52,245 bases of DNA from a virus. The stretch spans positions 1 through 52,245 of the IMG/VR virus record IMGVR_UViG_3300028556_000012. One strand, written 5' to 3'. Both the position numbers and the translations under genes were made by a program. This document shows positions 31,668 through 39,519 of this stretch, in pieces; positions within the stretch are counted from its first letter, which is position 1, and each line of letters begins with the position of its first letter. A model generated the notes under the pieces. The model saw nothing but the letters and a program-made list of their open reading frames with translations, had not been told where the DNA came from and did no database searches.

Positions 31668-33544
31668 GGCCGCGTCCCGCTGCCAAACGGTCCACTGCTG
31701 GCTTTTGGGGCCGAACCACTGGCCTTGACGACCGCTCTTTCATCAGTCAGCAAGTCGGGGTTAAGTTCGAGCGCGAGTTCCTCTGTCATGTGCTCGAACT
31801 CAAACGGGCGCTTCGGCGCCGAGTGCTTAGTAACCCATCGCTCGTAGGTAACTAGCTCGGCTACCGCTGCTTTGCGGGCAGCGGCCGAGCTGGCAGGTGG
31901 CGGCTTGACTGCTGCCGGGCCTTGCTTCACCGGAGCTGGGGCCATCTCCCCGGAGCCGGGGAGCTGCTCGCTCTGCGGCTCTACGATGACGCCTGGCGCT
32001 GCTTGCTCGCTGGCGCCTTCTAGGAACACAACGCCGCGCTGCGTCATCTCCATTGGCTTGTTAGCCTCTGCGAAGGCGTACGGCGGCAGCCCGCACCGAG
32101 CGCGGTCTTCGTTGAGCGTCATAACCCCGCGGCGGATACGGGCATCTGCCACGGCGTCAGCCGCGGCCTCGTCTTCGTCTTCGAGGCCGAGGAAGTTAAA
32201 TTCAAGCTCGCTAGGTGTCCCTAGGTGCTGCGCCATGATCCGGGTAAGCATCGCGCTAACCCAGCGGGTAGTTGGCAGCGTGGCCTTGCGCCACTGCACG
32301 TCGGCCTGGCCTTCGTGGTAGCCAGACGAACCGAGCCCGCCAGGCTCGGTAAAGCCAAGCTCCGCGATCGTTACGTCGTAGTGCGAGGCAACGAGCTTGA
32401 TACAGAACAAGTCGTAATCAGGCTTGTACCGTTCCGGGGACGTCGGCGACGTAATCGGCTCGATACCAGGGGGCAGAAGCGGGTTACGGTACCTAGCCTC
32501 AGTCTGGCCAGCTAGCCGGTCGTTAAGAGCTTTCTCGTACTCAAGAACCTGCCGCGGTGTCCAGTCGGATGTGCCTTTGTTGACAAGCCACTGAACAGCT
32601 TGTGCACCTTCGGTGTACTCAGCCATCATCCACTGGAACCGCTTGTTCCAGAGCATCCCGTCGAGCAGCGCTTGCTCTGTCGGGCTGAAACCAAACGGGG
32701 TCCAAGTGCGCTTAACTCGCCGCTCGTAGATAAGCTGAGTAGCGCTAAGGCCGTTAGGTACAACTTCCAAGCCGTTTTGGGCCGCGGTGTCCGCGGTGAA
32801 CTCGCCGCGGGGGAAGCCGTAGAGCACCTGCTGGTAAGCCGCCGAAGGTGGCTCTGGCCGCCCGCCTTGCTCATCTAGCAACGGCTTAATAGTCGAGCCG
32901 TCGATAATCATGAAGTCGAGCAGGTCCCCGCCGTAAGTCTTCCGCGGGTAGATAGCCATCGCGTCCCAGACCAGATATTCCTCTAGGAGCAACGCAACCC
33001 AGGACGAGAAGTCCATACCGTTACGGCGGTCGGGCGTTGACCAGAAGTCGGTAGCGCGGTCGATCTCGCTCTTGTACTGCTGGCGAAGTTCGTTCTCGAC
33101 GTCGTGCTCTGCCCTGGACTCGTTCTTAGCCCGCTGCGCTACAGCGCGCTTAGAGATGTCGATAGACCAGTCGAGAGACGAGATCTCGTTCTTGCGGATC
33201 TCGATGCAAGTTCGGAACAGCGGCGCCTCAGCCGCTTTCTTAAGCGTCTCCCAAGGCACGATGTGGCGTCCTTGGACGCCGGGAACGTTCCACTGGACCG
33301 GGTACTGCCAGATCCGGGGCTCTGGCAGGCCGGTGTCTGTGCGGAGCTGGTCGAGCGGTTCAACCGCGATCGGCCAGCCAGGGCCGAACTCAGCGGTTAC
33401 CCATTCCTCGGGCCGGTACAGCGGGGAGCCGCCGTCGCGCATCTGCGCCTGGGCGGCGACGAGGGCCTGCACCAGCGGCGAGACGTCGGTGACACCAGCG
33501 GCGCCAGGCTTAGGGCCACGCTTAAAGACGTCGCGGAGGGCCAT
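31628..33544 (-). CDS. Portal protein
   Basis: 638 residues. Recognisable portal core: VPGVQGRHIVPWETLK, EIRKNEISSLDWSID, the wing with EYLVWDAMAIYPRKTYGG, PFGFSPTEQALLDGMLW, and ISELGF-like AELGFTEPGGLGSSGYH. The C-terminus is a Pro/Ala-rich extension. Forms the dodecameric DNA channel; located right after the large terminase. Confidence 0.9.
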   Translation of the reverse strand: MALRDVFKRGPKPGAAGVTDVSPLVQALVAAQAQMRDGGSPLYRPEEWVTAEFGPGWPIAVEPLDQLRTDTGLPEPRIWQYPVQWNVPGVQGRHIVPWETLKKAAEAPLFRTCIEIRKNEISSLDWSIDISKRAVAQRAKNESRAEHDVENELRQQYKSEIDRATDFWSTPDRRNGMDFSSWVALLLEEYLVWDAMAIYPRKTYGGDLLDFMIIDGSTIKPLLDEQGGRPEPPSAAYQQVLYGFPRGEFTADTAAQNGLEVVPNGLSATQLIYERRVKRTWTPFGFSPTEQALLDGMLWNKRFQWMMAEYTEGAQAVQWLVNKGTSDWTPRQVLEYEKALNDRLAGQTEARYRNPLLPPGIEPITSPTSPERYKPDYDLFCIKLVASHYDVTIAELGFTEPGGLGSSGYHEGQADVQWRKATLPTTRWVSAMLTRIMAQHLGTPSELEFNFLGLEDEDEAAADAVADARIRRGVMTLNEDRARCGLPPYAFAEANKPMEMTQRGVVFLEGASEQAAPGVIVEPQSEQLPGSGEMAPAPVKQGPAAVKPPPASSAAARKAAVAELVTYERWVTKHSAPKRPFEFEHMTEELALELNPDLLTDERAVVKASGSAPKASSGPFGSGTRPWSPYSEQPSPQQ

Positions 33545-34974
33545 TACCTGCGGCCTAGGATCGTCTCGAACCAGTCGGTCGCATCGTTCCGCGGCGTGTA
33601 GAACGCAAGCAGCAACGCATCAGCGTTGTCTGGGCTGCGGCCAAGCCGGGAACGGATGTCATCTTTCGGTTCGACTTTAATCCTGCCCTTAAGATCGTGT
33701 TGGTAGTGCGCCTCTAGGAGCTGCGCACATGTGTTGTCGGCGTTCTCCATCGCCGACAGGTCGAACAAGCGGTCTTCCGCGGCCAGCCGGCCGCATTCCC
33801 ACCAGAGCTGTGACCGGAGGTTGAAGTACTTATCTGGGTCAGCCGCTTTCTGGGCGACGTTGACCCCGAAAATGCGGGCGCTATGAGCGCCCATCTCCTT
33901 AAGGTTCCTTAGCTCACCGACGAGACCGGCACCTATGCCGATCGAGTCGATTTTCACCGAGGTGGCGCCAGACTCGCGGATAGCGTGAAGTGCTAGCTTG
34001 GCGATGCTCTCGGGCTTGTCAGAGAACTCACGCCACTCGCGGCCGGCTTTCATGCCACGGCGCTCGCGGATAACGGTTTCGTCACCGCCGCCGCCTACGT
34101 CGATTCCAAGCTCGACCGGGACTAGCTCGTGCTTAGCCCGCGGAGTTCCTTCTAGCCGGCAAGCGTAGATATCACTCATACGGAGCACCGACCACGGGTT
34201 GTCAGTCGGGAACTCGCCAAGCACCTTAGCTACGTAAAGCGGGTTTTCCTCGCCCCACTCAGCTTTGCGGTCATCAACCCACCGCTGGCCGGTGAGAAGC
34301 TCTTTAAGCTTCTCGGGGACTTTTTCGCCAGTGAAGTTAGGGCTGTCGAAAGCCGAGATCTTAAACGAGTTCCAGCCGGGGGCTGTCCCTTGGCAGAGGC
34401 GCCTAAAGTGACTCTGCGGGTCATCGGGGTTGCCGATAGCCAAGATCCTGCACTGATCACCAGTGGTAATCGTTTCTACAGCGGTCCAGAGCCAAGCCGG
34501 GATTCCGCAAGCCTCATCAAGGATGACGAGCACAAAGCGCCTGTGGATTCCCTGGAACGCGGATTCGGAATAATCCGGTGGCTTACGCCCCATGCCGACC
34601 AGTCGGCCACCCACAAGCCACCTATCGGTGCGCTGGACGACGCCTGGAAGATCAGCGTGGTCGTGGAGTCCACGGATTTCCTCCCAGAGGATCGCGTGTA
34701 CCTGGTCGAGGCTGGGGGCTGTGGTTACCACCATCGTTTCGTCGGCTGGGTGGGTGTCTACCCACCAGGCGGCGAGGGTGGCTGCCAAGAAGCTCTTGCC
34801 GAGGCCGTGAGCGCTCTGTACGGCTGTCCTGCGGTTCTCTACGAGCGATTGGGCTATCTCGGCCTGGATCGACCAGAGATGGACTCCTGCGCGCTCCCGC
34901 GCCCATGCCACGGGATCGTCAGTCAGGCGCCGCTGGGCGAGGATGCCCGCGGCTGTGGCGAACGGGTTAGGCAC
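33544..34974 (-). CDS. terL: Terminase large subunit
   Basis: 476 residues from GTG 34974. Walker A-like SAHGLGKSF (54-62), Walker B VLVILDE (148-154) with the catalytic Glu, coupling segment ILAIGNPDDP (178-186), and the RNase H-like nuclease starting LGIDVGGGGDE (D292). Drives DNA packaging through the portal and cuts the concatemer. Confidence 0.92.
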   Translation of the reverse strand: MPNPFATAAGILAQRRLTDDPVAWARERAGVHLWSIQAEIAQSLVENRRTAVQSAHGLGKSFLAATLAAWWVDTHPADETMVVTTAPSLDQVHAILWEEIRGLHDHADLPGVVQRTDRWLVGGRLVGMGRKPPDYSESAFQGIHRRFVLVILDEACGIPAWLWTAVETITTGDQCRILAIGNPDDPQSHFRRLCQGTAPGWNSFKISAFDSPNFTGEKVPEKLKELLTGQRWVDDRKAEWGEENPLYVAKVLGEFPTDNPWSVLRMSDIYACRLEGTPRAKHELVPVELGIDVGGGGDETVIRERRGMKAGREWREFSDKPESIAKLALHAIRESGATSVKIDSIGIGAGLVGELRNLKEMGAHSARIFGVNVAQKAADPDKYFNLRSQLWWECGRLAAEDRLFDLSAMENADNTCAQLLEAHYQHDLKGRIKVEPKDDIRSRLGRSPDNADALLLAFYTPRNDATDWFETILGRR

Positions 34975-35140
34975 AGTAGCCAGGGACCCTTGAGCACGAG
35001 CAGAAGCAGCCGACGCGGAAGCAAGGGCGGTGCAGCTCGGCGCCGAACGCTGCGCAGCGCAGACAGAGGTCTCTGTCTGTCAGGCCCGGAGAGTCCGGGG
35101 CCTTCGGCAGCTTCGGCTTGCGCCGGAGGCGCAGCCTCAC
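34967..35140 (-). CDS. 57-residue Cys-rich protein between terminase genes
   Basis: GTG 35140 overlaps the small terminase stop (GTGA) and the TAA overlaps the large terminase start. Basic N-terminus (VRLRLRRKPKLPK), then seven cysteines: CLRC, then HRPCFRVGCFCSCSRVPGYC. Exact fit of both junctions and the Cys pattern argue for a real gene, perhaps a zinc-binding packaging accessory. Too short for routine gene calling. Confidence 0.6.
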   Translation of the reverse strand: MRLRLRRKPKLPKAPDSPGLTDRDLCLRCAAFGAELHRPCFRVGCFCSCSRVPGYCA

Positions 35141-35709
35141 TCGATCTCTCCTGCTGCGACTAGCTCGGCTTGGAGCACGGTGCCGGCTATCGCCTTCTGC
35201 TTAGCTGTTAGCCCGAGATCCGGGCTGTTAAGCGTGTTCTGGAGAATCGTGAGGATCATTAGGGCCTGAGCTTCGTTGATCCTCTGGCGGCGCTCGGCTA
35301 TGCCGAGGCGCGTGATCTCAGAGAGAACCTTTAGGCACCGGTCGAGCGCTCTTTCGTATAGCGCGACTTCGGCACGGAGCTGTTCGCCAGCACGGTGCTC
35401 GTAACGAAGGGTTTCGATTCTCTCTCGGAAGAAATCCTTCGCCGCGACGACTTCGCCTGCGAGGTCAGCAAGAGCTTCCACTGGGTCCTCGACGCGACTG
35501 TAACCACGTTTATCCAGAATCTTCTGGGCCCTGGCTTCTTCTCTGCGGATATTGCCTGCGTTGCGGACTTGCGGCGACTTGCCGCCGTGCATCTCGCAGA
35601 CGGTGATGCCAGTTAGCTCGTGCTCGTCTTGGCGCCACTTTTTGCAACGCTGCTGGCTTTGCTTGCTTTTAGCTGTGCAGCGATGCTCATCGGGCGGAAG
35701 TGCAGGCAA
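35137..35709 (-). CDS. Terminase small subunit-like protein with zinc motif
   Basis: 190 residues. N-terminal C11...C22 and VCEMHGGKSPQ suggest a zinc-binding segment for DNA recognition. A helical core follows (LADLAGEVVAAKDFFRERI, LYERALDRCLKVLSEI) and a short acidic end. Immediately upstream of the large terminase and downstream of the tRNA genes. Assigned from position and the DNA-binding look. Confidence 0.75.
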   Translation of the reverse strand: MPALPPDEHRCTAKSKQSQQRCKKWRQDEHELTGITVCEMHGGKSPQVRNAGNIRREEARAQKILDKRGYSRVEDPVEALADLAGEVVAAKDFFRERIETLRYEHRAGEQLRAEVALYERALDRCLKVLSEITRLGIAERRQRINEAQALMILTILQNTLNSPDLGLTAKQKAIAGTVLQAELVAAGEIE

Positions 35710-35729
35710 AAGCGATCCCTCGCGTTAGT

Positions 35730-35805
35730 TGGCTCCCCTAGCTGGATTTGAACCAGCAACCGCCCGCTTAACAGGCGGGTGCTCTGCCAGTTGAGCTATA
35801 GAGGA
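35730..35805 (-). tRNA. tRNA-Asn (GTT), CCA encoded
   Basis: Minus-strand cloverleaf: acceptor TCCTCTA paired with TAGGGGA, D arm GCTCAACTGGCAGAGC, anticodon arm CCCGC-CTGTTAA-GCGGG with anticodon GTT, T arm GCTGG-TTCAAAT-CCAGC, discriminator G and encoded CCA. All arms pair well. Confidence 0.93.
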
Positions 35806-35812
35806 AAGAATG

Positions 35813-35888
35813 GGTCGCAGCTAGGACTCGAACCTAGATCTCGGGGGTTCAAATGCCCCCGCGGCTTACCTGCTTAGTCCACCGCGAC
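35813..35888 (-). tRNA. tRNA with irregular anticodon and D arms (Gln-TTG candidate)
   Basis: Acceptor GTCGCGG paired with CTGCGAC (one G-U), and a perfect T arm CTAGG-TTCGAGT-CCTAG. The anticodon arm is GGGGG-CATTTGAA-CCCCC: either an 8-base loop, or a 7-base loop with a C31-C39 mismatch and anticodon TTG. The D stem is also poor. CCA is not fully encoded in register. Identity therefore uncertain; it may be a decaying or a functionally altered tRNA. Confidence 0.65.
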
Positions 35889-35892
35889 TTTG

Positions 35893-35966
35893 TGGCGGGA
35901 GCCGGATTTGAACCGGCGATCTACGGGTTATGAGCCCGTCGAGATGCCAAACTTCTCTATCCCGCT
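35893..35966 (-). tRNA. tRNA-Met (CAT) with initiator features
   Basis: Acceptor AGCGGGA against TCCCGCC leaves position 1-72 unpaired (A-C). D stem GAGA/TCTC has A11-T24; the anticodon stem ends in three G-C pairs (ACGGG-CTCATAA-CCCGT); T arm GCCGG-TTCAAAT-CCGGC. An unpaired 1-72, A11-U24 and the GGG/CCC stem are the hallmarks of bacterial initiator tRNA, so this looks like a phage tRNA-fMet rather than an elongator. First tRNA downstream of a putative promoter. Confidence 0.85.
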
Positions 35967-35981
35967 ATGAGATGTGAACGT

Positions 35982-36010
35982 GGCTAGGAGGCCCTGCAAG
36001 GGGCCGTCAA
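35982..36010 (-). promoter_or_regulatory. Putative promoter of tRNA/late operon
   Basis: Minus strand: TTGACG (36010-36005), 17-base spacer, CTAGCC (35987-35982), about 16 bases before the initiator-like tRNA. Just upstream is a 7-bp inverted repeat GTCACGC-ATA-GCGTGAC (about 36035-36051), a possible operator. The -10 is weak, so confidence is limited. Confidence 0.45.
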
Positions 36011-36135
36011 CGGGTAAGGAGGGGGAGGAATCCCGTCACGCATAGCGTGACTAGCCACGGGCTGAAATCCCCCCTGAGATTCCCCGAGACCAAGCTGCTG
36101 GGCAGCCTTGGGCGAGGACAGAGTGATCCCAAGAG

Positions 36136-36238
36136 GGAAGATCAAAGAAGACGGGACCTATGGGTCCCGTCTAGATACTGATCAGGCGGCCCGCAGGCCG
36201 CCTAGTTCGGTCGGTCGTTGCGGCCCCCTTAGGGGGCC
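36136..36238 (-). terminator. Hairpin cluster ending the 36361-36720 transcript
   Basis: Three hairpins in a row: GGCCCCC-TTA-GGGGGCC (36222-36238), AGGCGGCC-CGCA-GGCCGCCT (36184-36203) and GACGGGACC-TATG-GGTCCCGTC (36150-36171). The last is followed on the minus strand by TTCTTTGATCTTC, a fair U-rich tail. They would insulate the tRNA/late promoter from the upstream gene. Confidence 0.65.
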
Positions 36239-36262
36239 TTACTCCCTCCCTCTACTTATAGG

Positions 36263-36297
36263 AAGTGTGTAAGTTCTCAAAAACTTACACACTTTTT
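36263..36297 (+). terminator. Orphan plus-strand intrinsic terminator
   Basis: A 13-bp stem (AAGTGTGTAAGTT with its complement), 6-base loop, then TTTTT on the plus strand. No plus-strand gene is visible upstream for more than 20 kb, so it implies an unrecognised rightward transcript or a block against antisense transcription. Confidence 0.7.
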
Positions 36298-36360
36298 GCT
36301 AACGATTTGGTAACACAGAAAGACGCCCTGGTCAGGGCGTAGGTAAGTCTGAAAAAAAGT

Positions 36361-36720
36361 TTACGGGTGAGGCTGCTGAGCAGCTCTGCGAGCTGCTCTG
36401 ACTGGTGCGGCTTTGATGACTTCGTAAGTAACCCAGCCGACGAAGACGGCCAAAGGGCCGTCCCAGATGGCGCCTACAGCTATCTTGGCTGAGCCGTGGA
36501 GCATAAGCCACGGCCAGCCGAGGAACACGACTCCTACGACAAACCAGAAAGCAACTACCCAAGGCATAACTACCCATCTGCTGAAGCTCCGGTAGCCGCC
36601 GAAGCCACCTGTCCCAGGCGGCCTAGTCGGCGCCCACTTACCAGCGGTGCCTAGCAGCTCGTCTTTGGTCGGCCGCTCGGCCTGGAGGCCGTACCGCGGG
36701 TCGTAGCTGTCGTAGTCCAT
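36361..36720 (-). CDS. Two-helix membrane protein
   Basis: 119 residues from ATG 36720; GGAGG lies nine bases upstream, better than ATG 36726. Polar, Tyr-rich N-terminus (MDYDSYDPRYG), then hydrophobic helices near 50-75 (WVVMPWVVAFWFVVGVVFLG) and 85-105, ending basic (ARRAAQQPHP). Single-gene unit between the late promoter and the non-coding control region; possibly expressed in lysogens or early. Superinfection exclusion would fit but is a guess. Confidence 0.7.
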   Translation of the reverse strand: MDYDSYDPRYGLQAERPTKDELLGTAGKWAPTRPPGTGGFGGYRSFSRWVVMPWVVAFWFVVGVVFLGWPWLMLHGSAKIAVGAIWDGPLAVFVGWVTYEVIKAAPVRAARRAAQQPHP

Positions 36721-37204
36721 AGTCATCCCCCTCCTTAAGGGTCGATCGTCATAGTAGCTGGCTGATTTGACTGCCGCATCCGGTCGTGTTAAGGGCTGCA
36801 AAAATTTTGCGGGAGAGCGCTCTTTGACCTAAGAGCGCTGGTCAGGGAAACCTAGACAACTGCTAGGGATAGTAGCTATCTAGCCATGCTCGATCTTCCA
36901 AGAAGACTCTCCGGATGGTCTGGCCTGCTAAGAGGCTTAGTTAGGGTTACCTAAGCAGTCCAAGAGCTAAGCCCTTAGGGATGGCTTAGCCGGCTGGCCT
37001 CCGCTCGTGCGCAGCACCCCACACACGGCTCTGTGTGCCCCTCTGTGTGCCCCTAGCCCTGCCTAGCTAGCCCGACTACTAGCCAAGCCCTTAGACGGCT
37101 CTACAGAGCCGTGCGGGCACACTCCGGCCGGACTCCCTAGTGCCCCGTGCACGGTCCCGTAGGGACCGCTGCGCTATTGCCAGGCATCGGCCTGGCACGT
37201 AGCC

Positions 37205-37387
37205 CTAGGCACTCCCCTGGGTCGCGCCTAGCCAGGCACAAGCCCTTGCGACCAGGTAGCACCATGCTTTGGTAAAGCCGCAGGTCACAAGCTTACGAAT
37301 ACGGTCGGTTACCAGCTCACTACAGCGCTTAGCGCTGAGACCCCCGGTTTCAGCAAGATCATTATGGTGTCTGACCTGCTGAAACAC
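37205..37387 (-). CDS. Doubtful 60-residue frame
   Basis: GTG start without a good ribosome site. The text LAETGGLSAKRCSELVTDRI could be a helix-turn-helix, but the end (CYLVARACAWLGATQGSA) has no pattern and the region is full of structured non-coding DNA. Kept only as a possibility. Confidence 0.2.
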   Translation of the reverse strand: MFQQVRHHNDLAETGGLSAKRCSELVTDRIRKLVTCGFTKAWCYLVARACAWLGATQGSA

Positions 37388-37529
37388 CCGTTCTCAAGAT
37401 CGCTGCCAGAGCAGCTAAAACCATGATCAACAGACAGCTCAGCCGCAAACCTACCGGAATACTAGGTTAGCCCTGACCTGGGCTAACAAGATTCTTTAAG
37501 AAACTTAGGCCGAAGGGCTAGACATCGTT

Positions 37530-37549
37530 GATAGTCATCCCGTAACGTT
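37530..37549 (+). promoter_or_regulatory. 20-bp directional element (site 7)
   Basis: GATAGTCA, four bases (TCCC), GTAACGTT: a full-consensus copy, first on the rightward side. Probably the promoter/operator that starts the right-arm operon. Confidence 0.75.
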
Positions 37550-37700
37550 GCCCTTGCAAGCGAACGGCACGGACCCCCCGAATCGGGGGGCAGATAACTA
37601 AATCGGCGGGCTATGCGCGGGACGGTCCCGTGACCGCCAGCCACCTTTTAAATGGCTAACTAGCTCCTGATCTAGTCAACCTAGGTGAGAACAGATAAGC

Positions 37701-37775
37701 ATGCGGCAAGCTGGCATGTTCCTAGGTACGGCTTGGTTACTAGCTACCCGCTATGTCTACGGGCATAGGGCTTAG
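37701..37775 (+). CDS. Possible 24-residue hydrophobic peptide
   Basis: ATG 37701 after AGGTGAGAACAGATAAGC; encodes MRQAGMFLGTAWLLATRY and a short tail VYGHRA. Membrane-like composition, but spacing to the ribosome site is long and no partner gene is coupled. Low confidence. Confidence 0.3.
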   Translation: MRQAGMFLGTAWLLATRYVYGHRA

Positions 37776-37957
37776 GGGTAGCGCCAGGCTTGGGCGCACG
37801 AGACAGAGACGAGCATGGGTCGGGTGGCAATAACTCAATAGTGGAATCTCTCTCACTCTCTCGATTCATGGTGGGGCAGGATCAATGCGACTCGCTAGAT
37901 CCTGCCTGCGCCATGGCTGGCCAGCTAAGCCGCTGGCCAGGGCAGAGGGTAGGGAAC

Positions 37958-38098
37958 ATGGCAAAGATCAGCGGCAAGCATCACAAGCCAAACGCGATGA
38001 TGCGGATACTCGCTATCGCATCGGCCCTGATCGCCAAGCTCGCGCTTGGCGCTAACGGCATGACAAACGCACTAGATGATCACGAGGTCAGGTCATGA
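37958..38098 (+). CDS. 46-residue small protein
   Basis: Start at ATG 37958 (AGGGTAGGGA upstream). MAKISGKHHKPNAMMRILA, a hydrophobic helix (AIASALIAKLALGA), acidic end. Stop overlaps the next ATG. First gene of the rightward operon; function unknown. Confidence 0.6.
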   Translation: MAKISGKHHKPNAMMRILAIASALIAKLALGANGMTNALDDHEVRS

Positions 38099-38211
38099 CG
38101 CTTTGGGCAATGCTTCACGTCTCATGCATTCACCAGTCCTGCCAGGTCGCTAGCTCTATCGTCGGATGGTTTATCCAGCCGTTGATTAGCTGGCTTAACG
38201 CAACGATCTAG
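38095..38211 (+). CDS. 38-residue hydrophobic protein
   Basis: ATG 38095 overlaps the previous stop (ATGA). MTLWAMLHVSCIHQSCQV then SSIVGWFIQPLISWL: amphipathic or membrane-inserted. With its coupled partner it may form a small membrane or toxin-like pair; nothing proves this. Confidence 0.55.
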   Translation: MTLWAMLHVSCIHQSCQVASSIVGWFIQPLISWLNATI

Positions 38212-38237
38212 ACACTGCCAATCGTTACCGGCTGTAT

Positions 38238-38257
38238 TTTAGTCATCCGGTAACGTT
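38238..38257 (+). promoter_or_regulatory. 20-bp directional element (site 8)
   Basis: TTTAGTCA, TCCG, GTAACGTT, upstream of the MoxR gene; followed at 38261-38282 by the hairpin GTGTGC...GCACAC and a polypurine ribosome site. Confidence 0.75.
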
Positions 38258-38260
38258 TGA

Positions 38261-38306
38261 GTGTGCCTAGCACTACGCACACTGCACTACCGAGAGAGAG
38301 ATAAGG
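38261..38306 (+). promoter_or_regulatory. Leader hairpin plus purine-rich ribosome site
   Basis: GTGTGC (38261-38266) pairs with GCACAC (38277-38282); then GAGAGAGAGATAAGGAGA leads to ATG 38315. The same plan recurs before the genes at 39590 and 40641, and after the gene ending at 40441. Confidence 0.6.
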
Positions 38307-38314
38307 AGATAGCT

Positions 38315-39508
38315 ATGGCTAACTACGTAAAGCATTCACAACGGACTCTCCGGCGTGCGTGTGAGTTCTGCGGCTCGACCGATCGGTACTTGGCGCATGA
38401 CACAGACCAGCCCGGAAAGACCTGCGACGAATGCCACGTAACAGGCCGCATCGTGGTTATCGACCGCGATGGCACGTTGCATAACTGCCAGGGCAAGCCT
38501 GCGGCGCCAGAGGCGTTTAAGCCAATCCCGGCGCCAGTGCCCCCGCCAGCGACCCCTAGGCCGCAGGCAGAGGCTAACGGCAACGGTGGCCAGACTGATC
38601 GGCTCAAGGTGCTGTCGGAATTGATTGACGTCCTACAGCCTGCGAGCATCGACGCTGATGAGGTTCGGAAGATCGTGGCAACGGAAGTTGCTAAGATCAA
38701 CTTCCCTACTCGGGTCGAGATCAAGGCACCTAACGGTGACCTGCGGAAGATTGAAGGCGCTACGCACAAGATCGTCCCGACGATTCTTACAATCCTCGGG
38801 AATGCGCGTAAGCACGTTCTAATGGTCGGTCCCGCTGGGACCGGTAAGTCAACGATCGCAGAGCAGTGCGCCGAGGCGCTTGGCGTGCCGTATTACTCGG
38901 TATCGCTTAGCCCGCAAACGCCTAGCTCGGCTTTGCTCGGTTACATGCAAGCCGCTGGTGAGTATGTGAGGTCTCTCTACCGAGAGGCTTACGAGCATGG
39001 CGGCGTGTTTCACTTCGATGAGTTCGACAACGCTCACCCAAGTGTGCTCGCCGTGATCAATGCCAGCTTGGCTAACGGTCACATGGCGTTCCCAGACCAA
39101 ATGGTCAAGCGTCACCCAGATTTTAGGTGCTGCGCTTCGGCCAATACCTACGGCACGGGACCCGACAGGCAGTACGTCGGCCGCCAGGCCCTAGACGCTG
39201 CGACCCTTGACAGGTTCGCTGTCGTTCCCGTAGGGGTCGATGAGGCGCTTGAGCAGCAAATCTGCGAGTCCACGGGGGCAGAAACGAGGATCGTTACTCA
39301 GGTTCTCGCGTATGTCCGTGCGCTTCGCAAGAATGCCGAACGGCACAAGATGGCGCTTATGTTCAGCCCTAGGGCTAGCGAGGGAATGTGCGCGCTTATG
39401 ACAGCGGGCATTAACCGAGACGACGCCATCGCGTACCGCGTGCGCAAGGGAATCTCGGACGCAGACTGGTCAAAGGTCAACAGCGGGGTACCGCTGCCGA
39501 CTATTTAG
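38315..39508 (+). CDS. MoxR/CobS-like AAA+ ATPase
   Basis: 397 residues from ATG 38315 (AAGGAG upstream). N-terminal zinc motif (C16, C19, C37, C40), then a Pro-rich linker (65-95), a helical region, and the AAA+ core: Walker A GPAGTGKS (172-179), Walker B VFHFDEF (231-237), sensor-like ASANTYGTG, arginine-finger region LDRFAVVPV. MoxR/CobS ATPases remodel partners that carry VWA domains; the next gene and its paralog at 41720 are VWA-like, giving a phage AAA+/VWA system of unknown target. Confidence 0.85.
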   Translation: MANYVKHSQRTLRRACEFCGSTDRYLAHDTDQPGKTCDECHVTGRIVVIDRDGTLHNCQGKPAAPEAFKPIPAPVPPPATPRPQAEANGNGGQTDRLKVLSELIDVLQPASIDADEVRKIVATEVAKINFPTRVEIKAPNGDLRKIEGATHKIVPTILTILGNARKHVLMVGPAGTGKSTIAEQCAEALGVPYYSVSLSPQTPSSALLGYMQAAGEYVRSLYREAYEHGGVFHFDEFDNAHPSVLAVINASLANGHMAFPDQMVKRHPDFRCCASANTYGTGPDRQYVGRQALDAATLDRFAVVPVGVDEALEQQICESTGAETRIVTQVLAYVRALRKNAERHKMALMFSPRASEGMCALMTAGINRDDAIAYRVRKGISDADWSKVNSGVPLPTI

Positions 39509-39519
39509 ACACTGCTGAT

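Larger units (their letters stand above)
36727..37957. other. Hairpin-rich, mostly non-coding divergent control region
   Basis: About 1.2 kb between leftward and rightward transcription. Many short perfect stems: CGGTCCC-GTA-GGGACCG (about 37151-37167), ACGGCTCT-AC-AGAGCCGT (about 37093-37110), GTTTCAGCA/TGCTGAAAC (37344-37384), GTTAGCCC/GGGCTAAC followed by AAGATTCTTT (about 37468-37492), CCCCCCG-AAT-CGGGGGG, GGCAGGATC/GATCCTGCC and CTGGCCAGC/GCTGGCCAG before 37958. CTAG is remarkably frequent. One copy of the directional element is at 37530-37549. Origin of replication or a set of structured RNAs are candidates. Confidence 0.6.

Noticed and set aside
38261-38314. N-terminal extension of the MoxR gene
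   Set aside because: It would read through the leader hairpin and polypurine ribosome site; the ATG at 38315 has the proper AAGGAG spacing.
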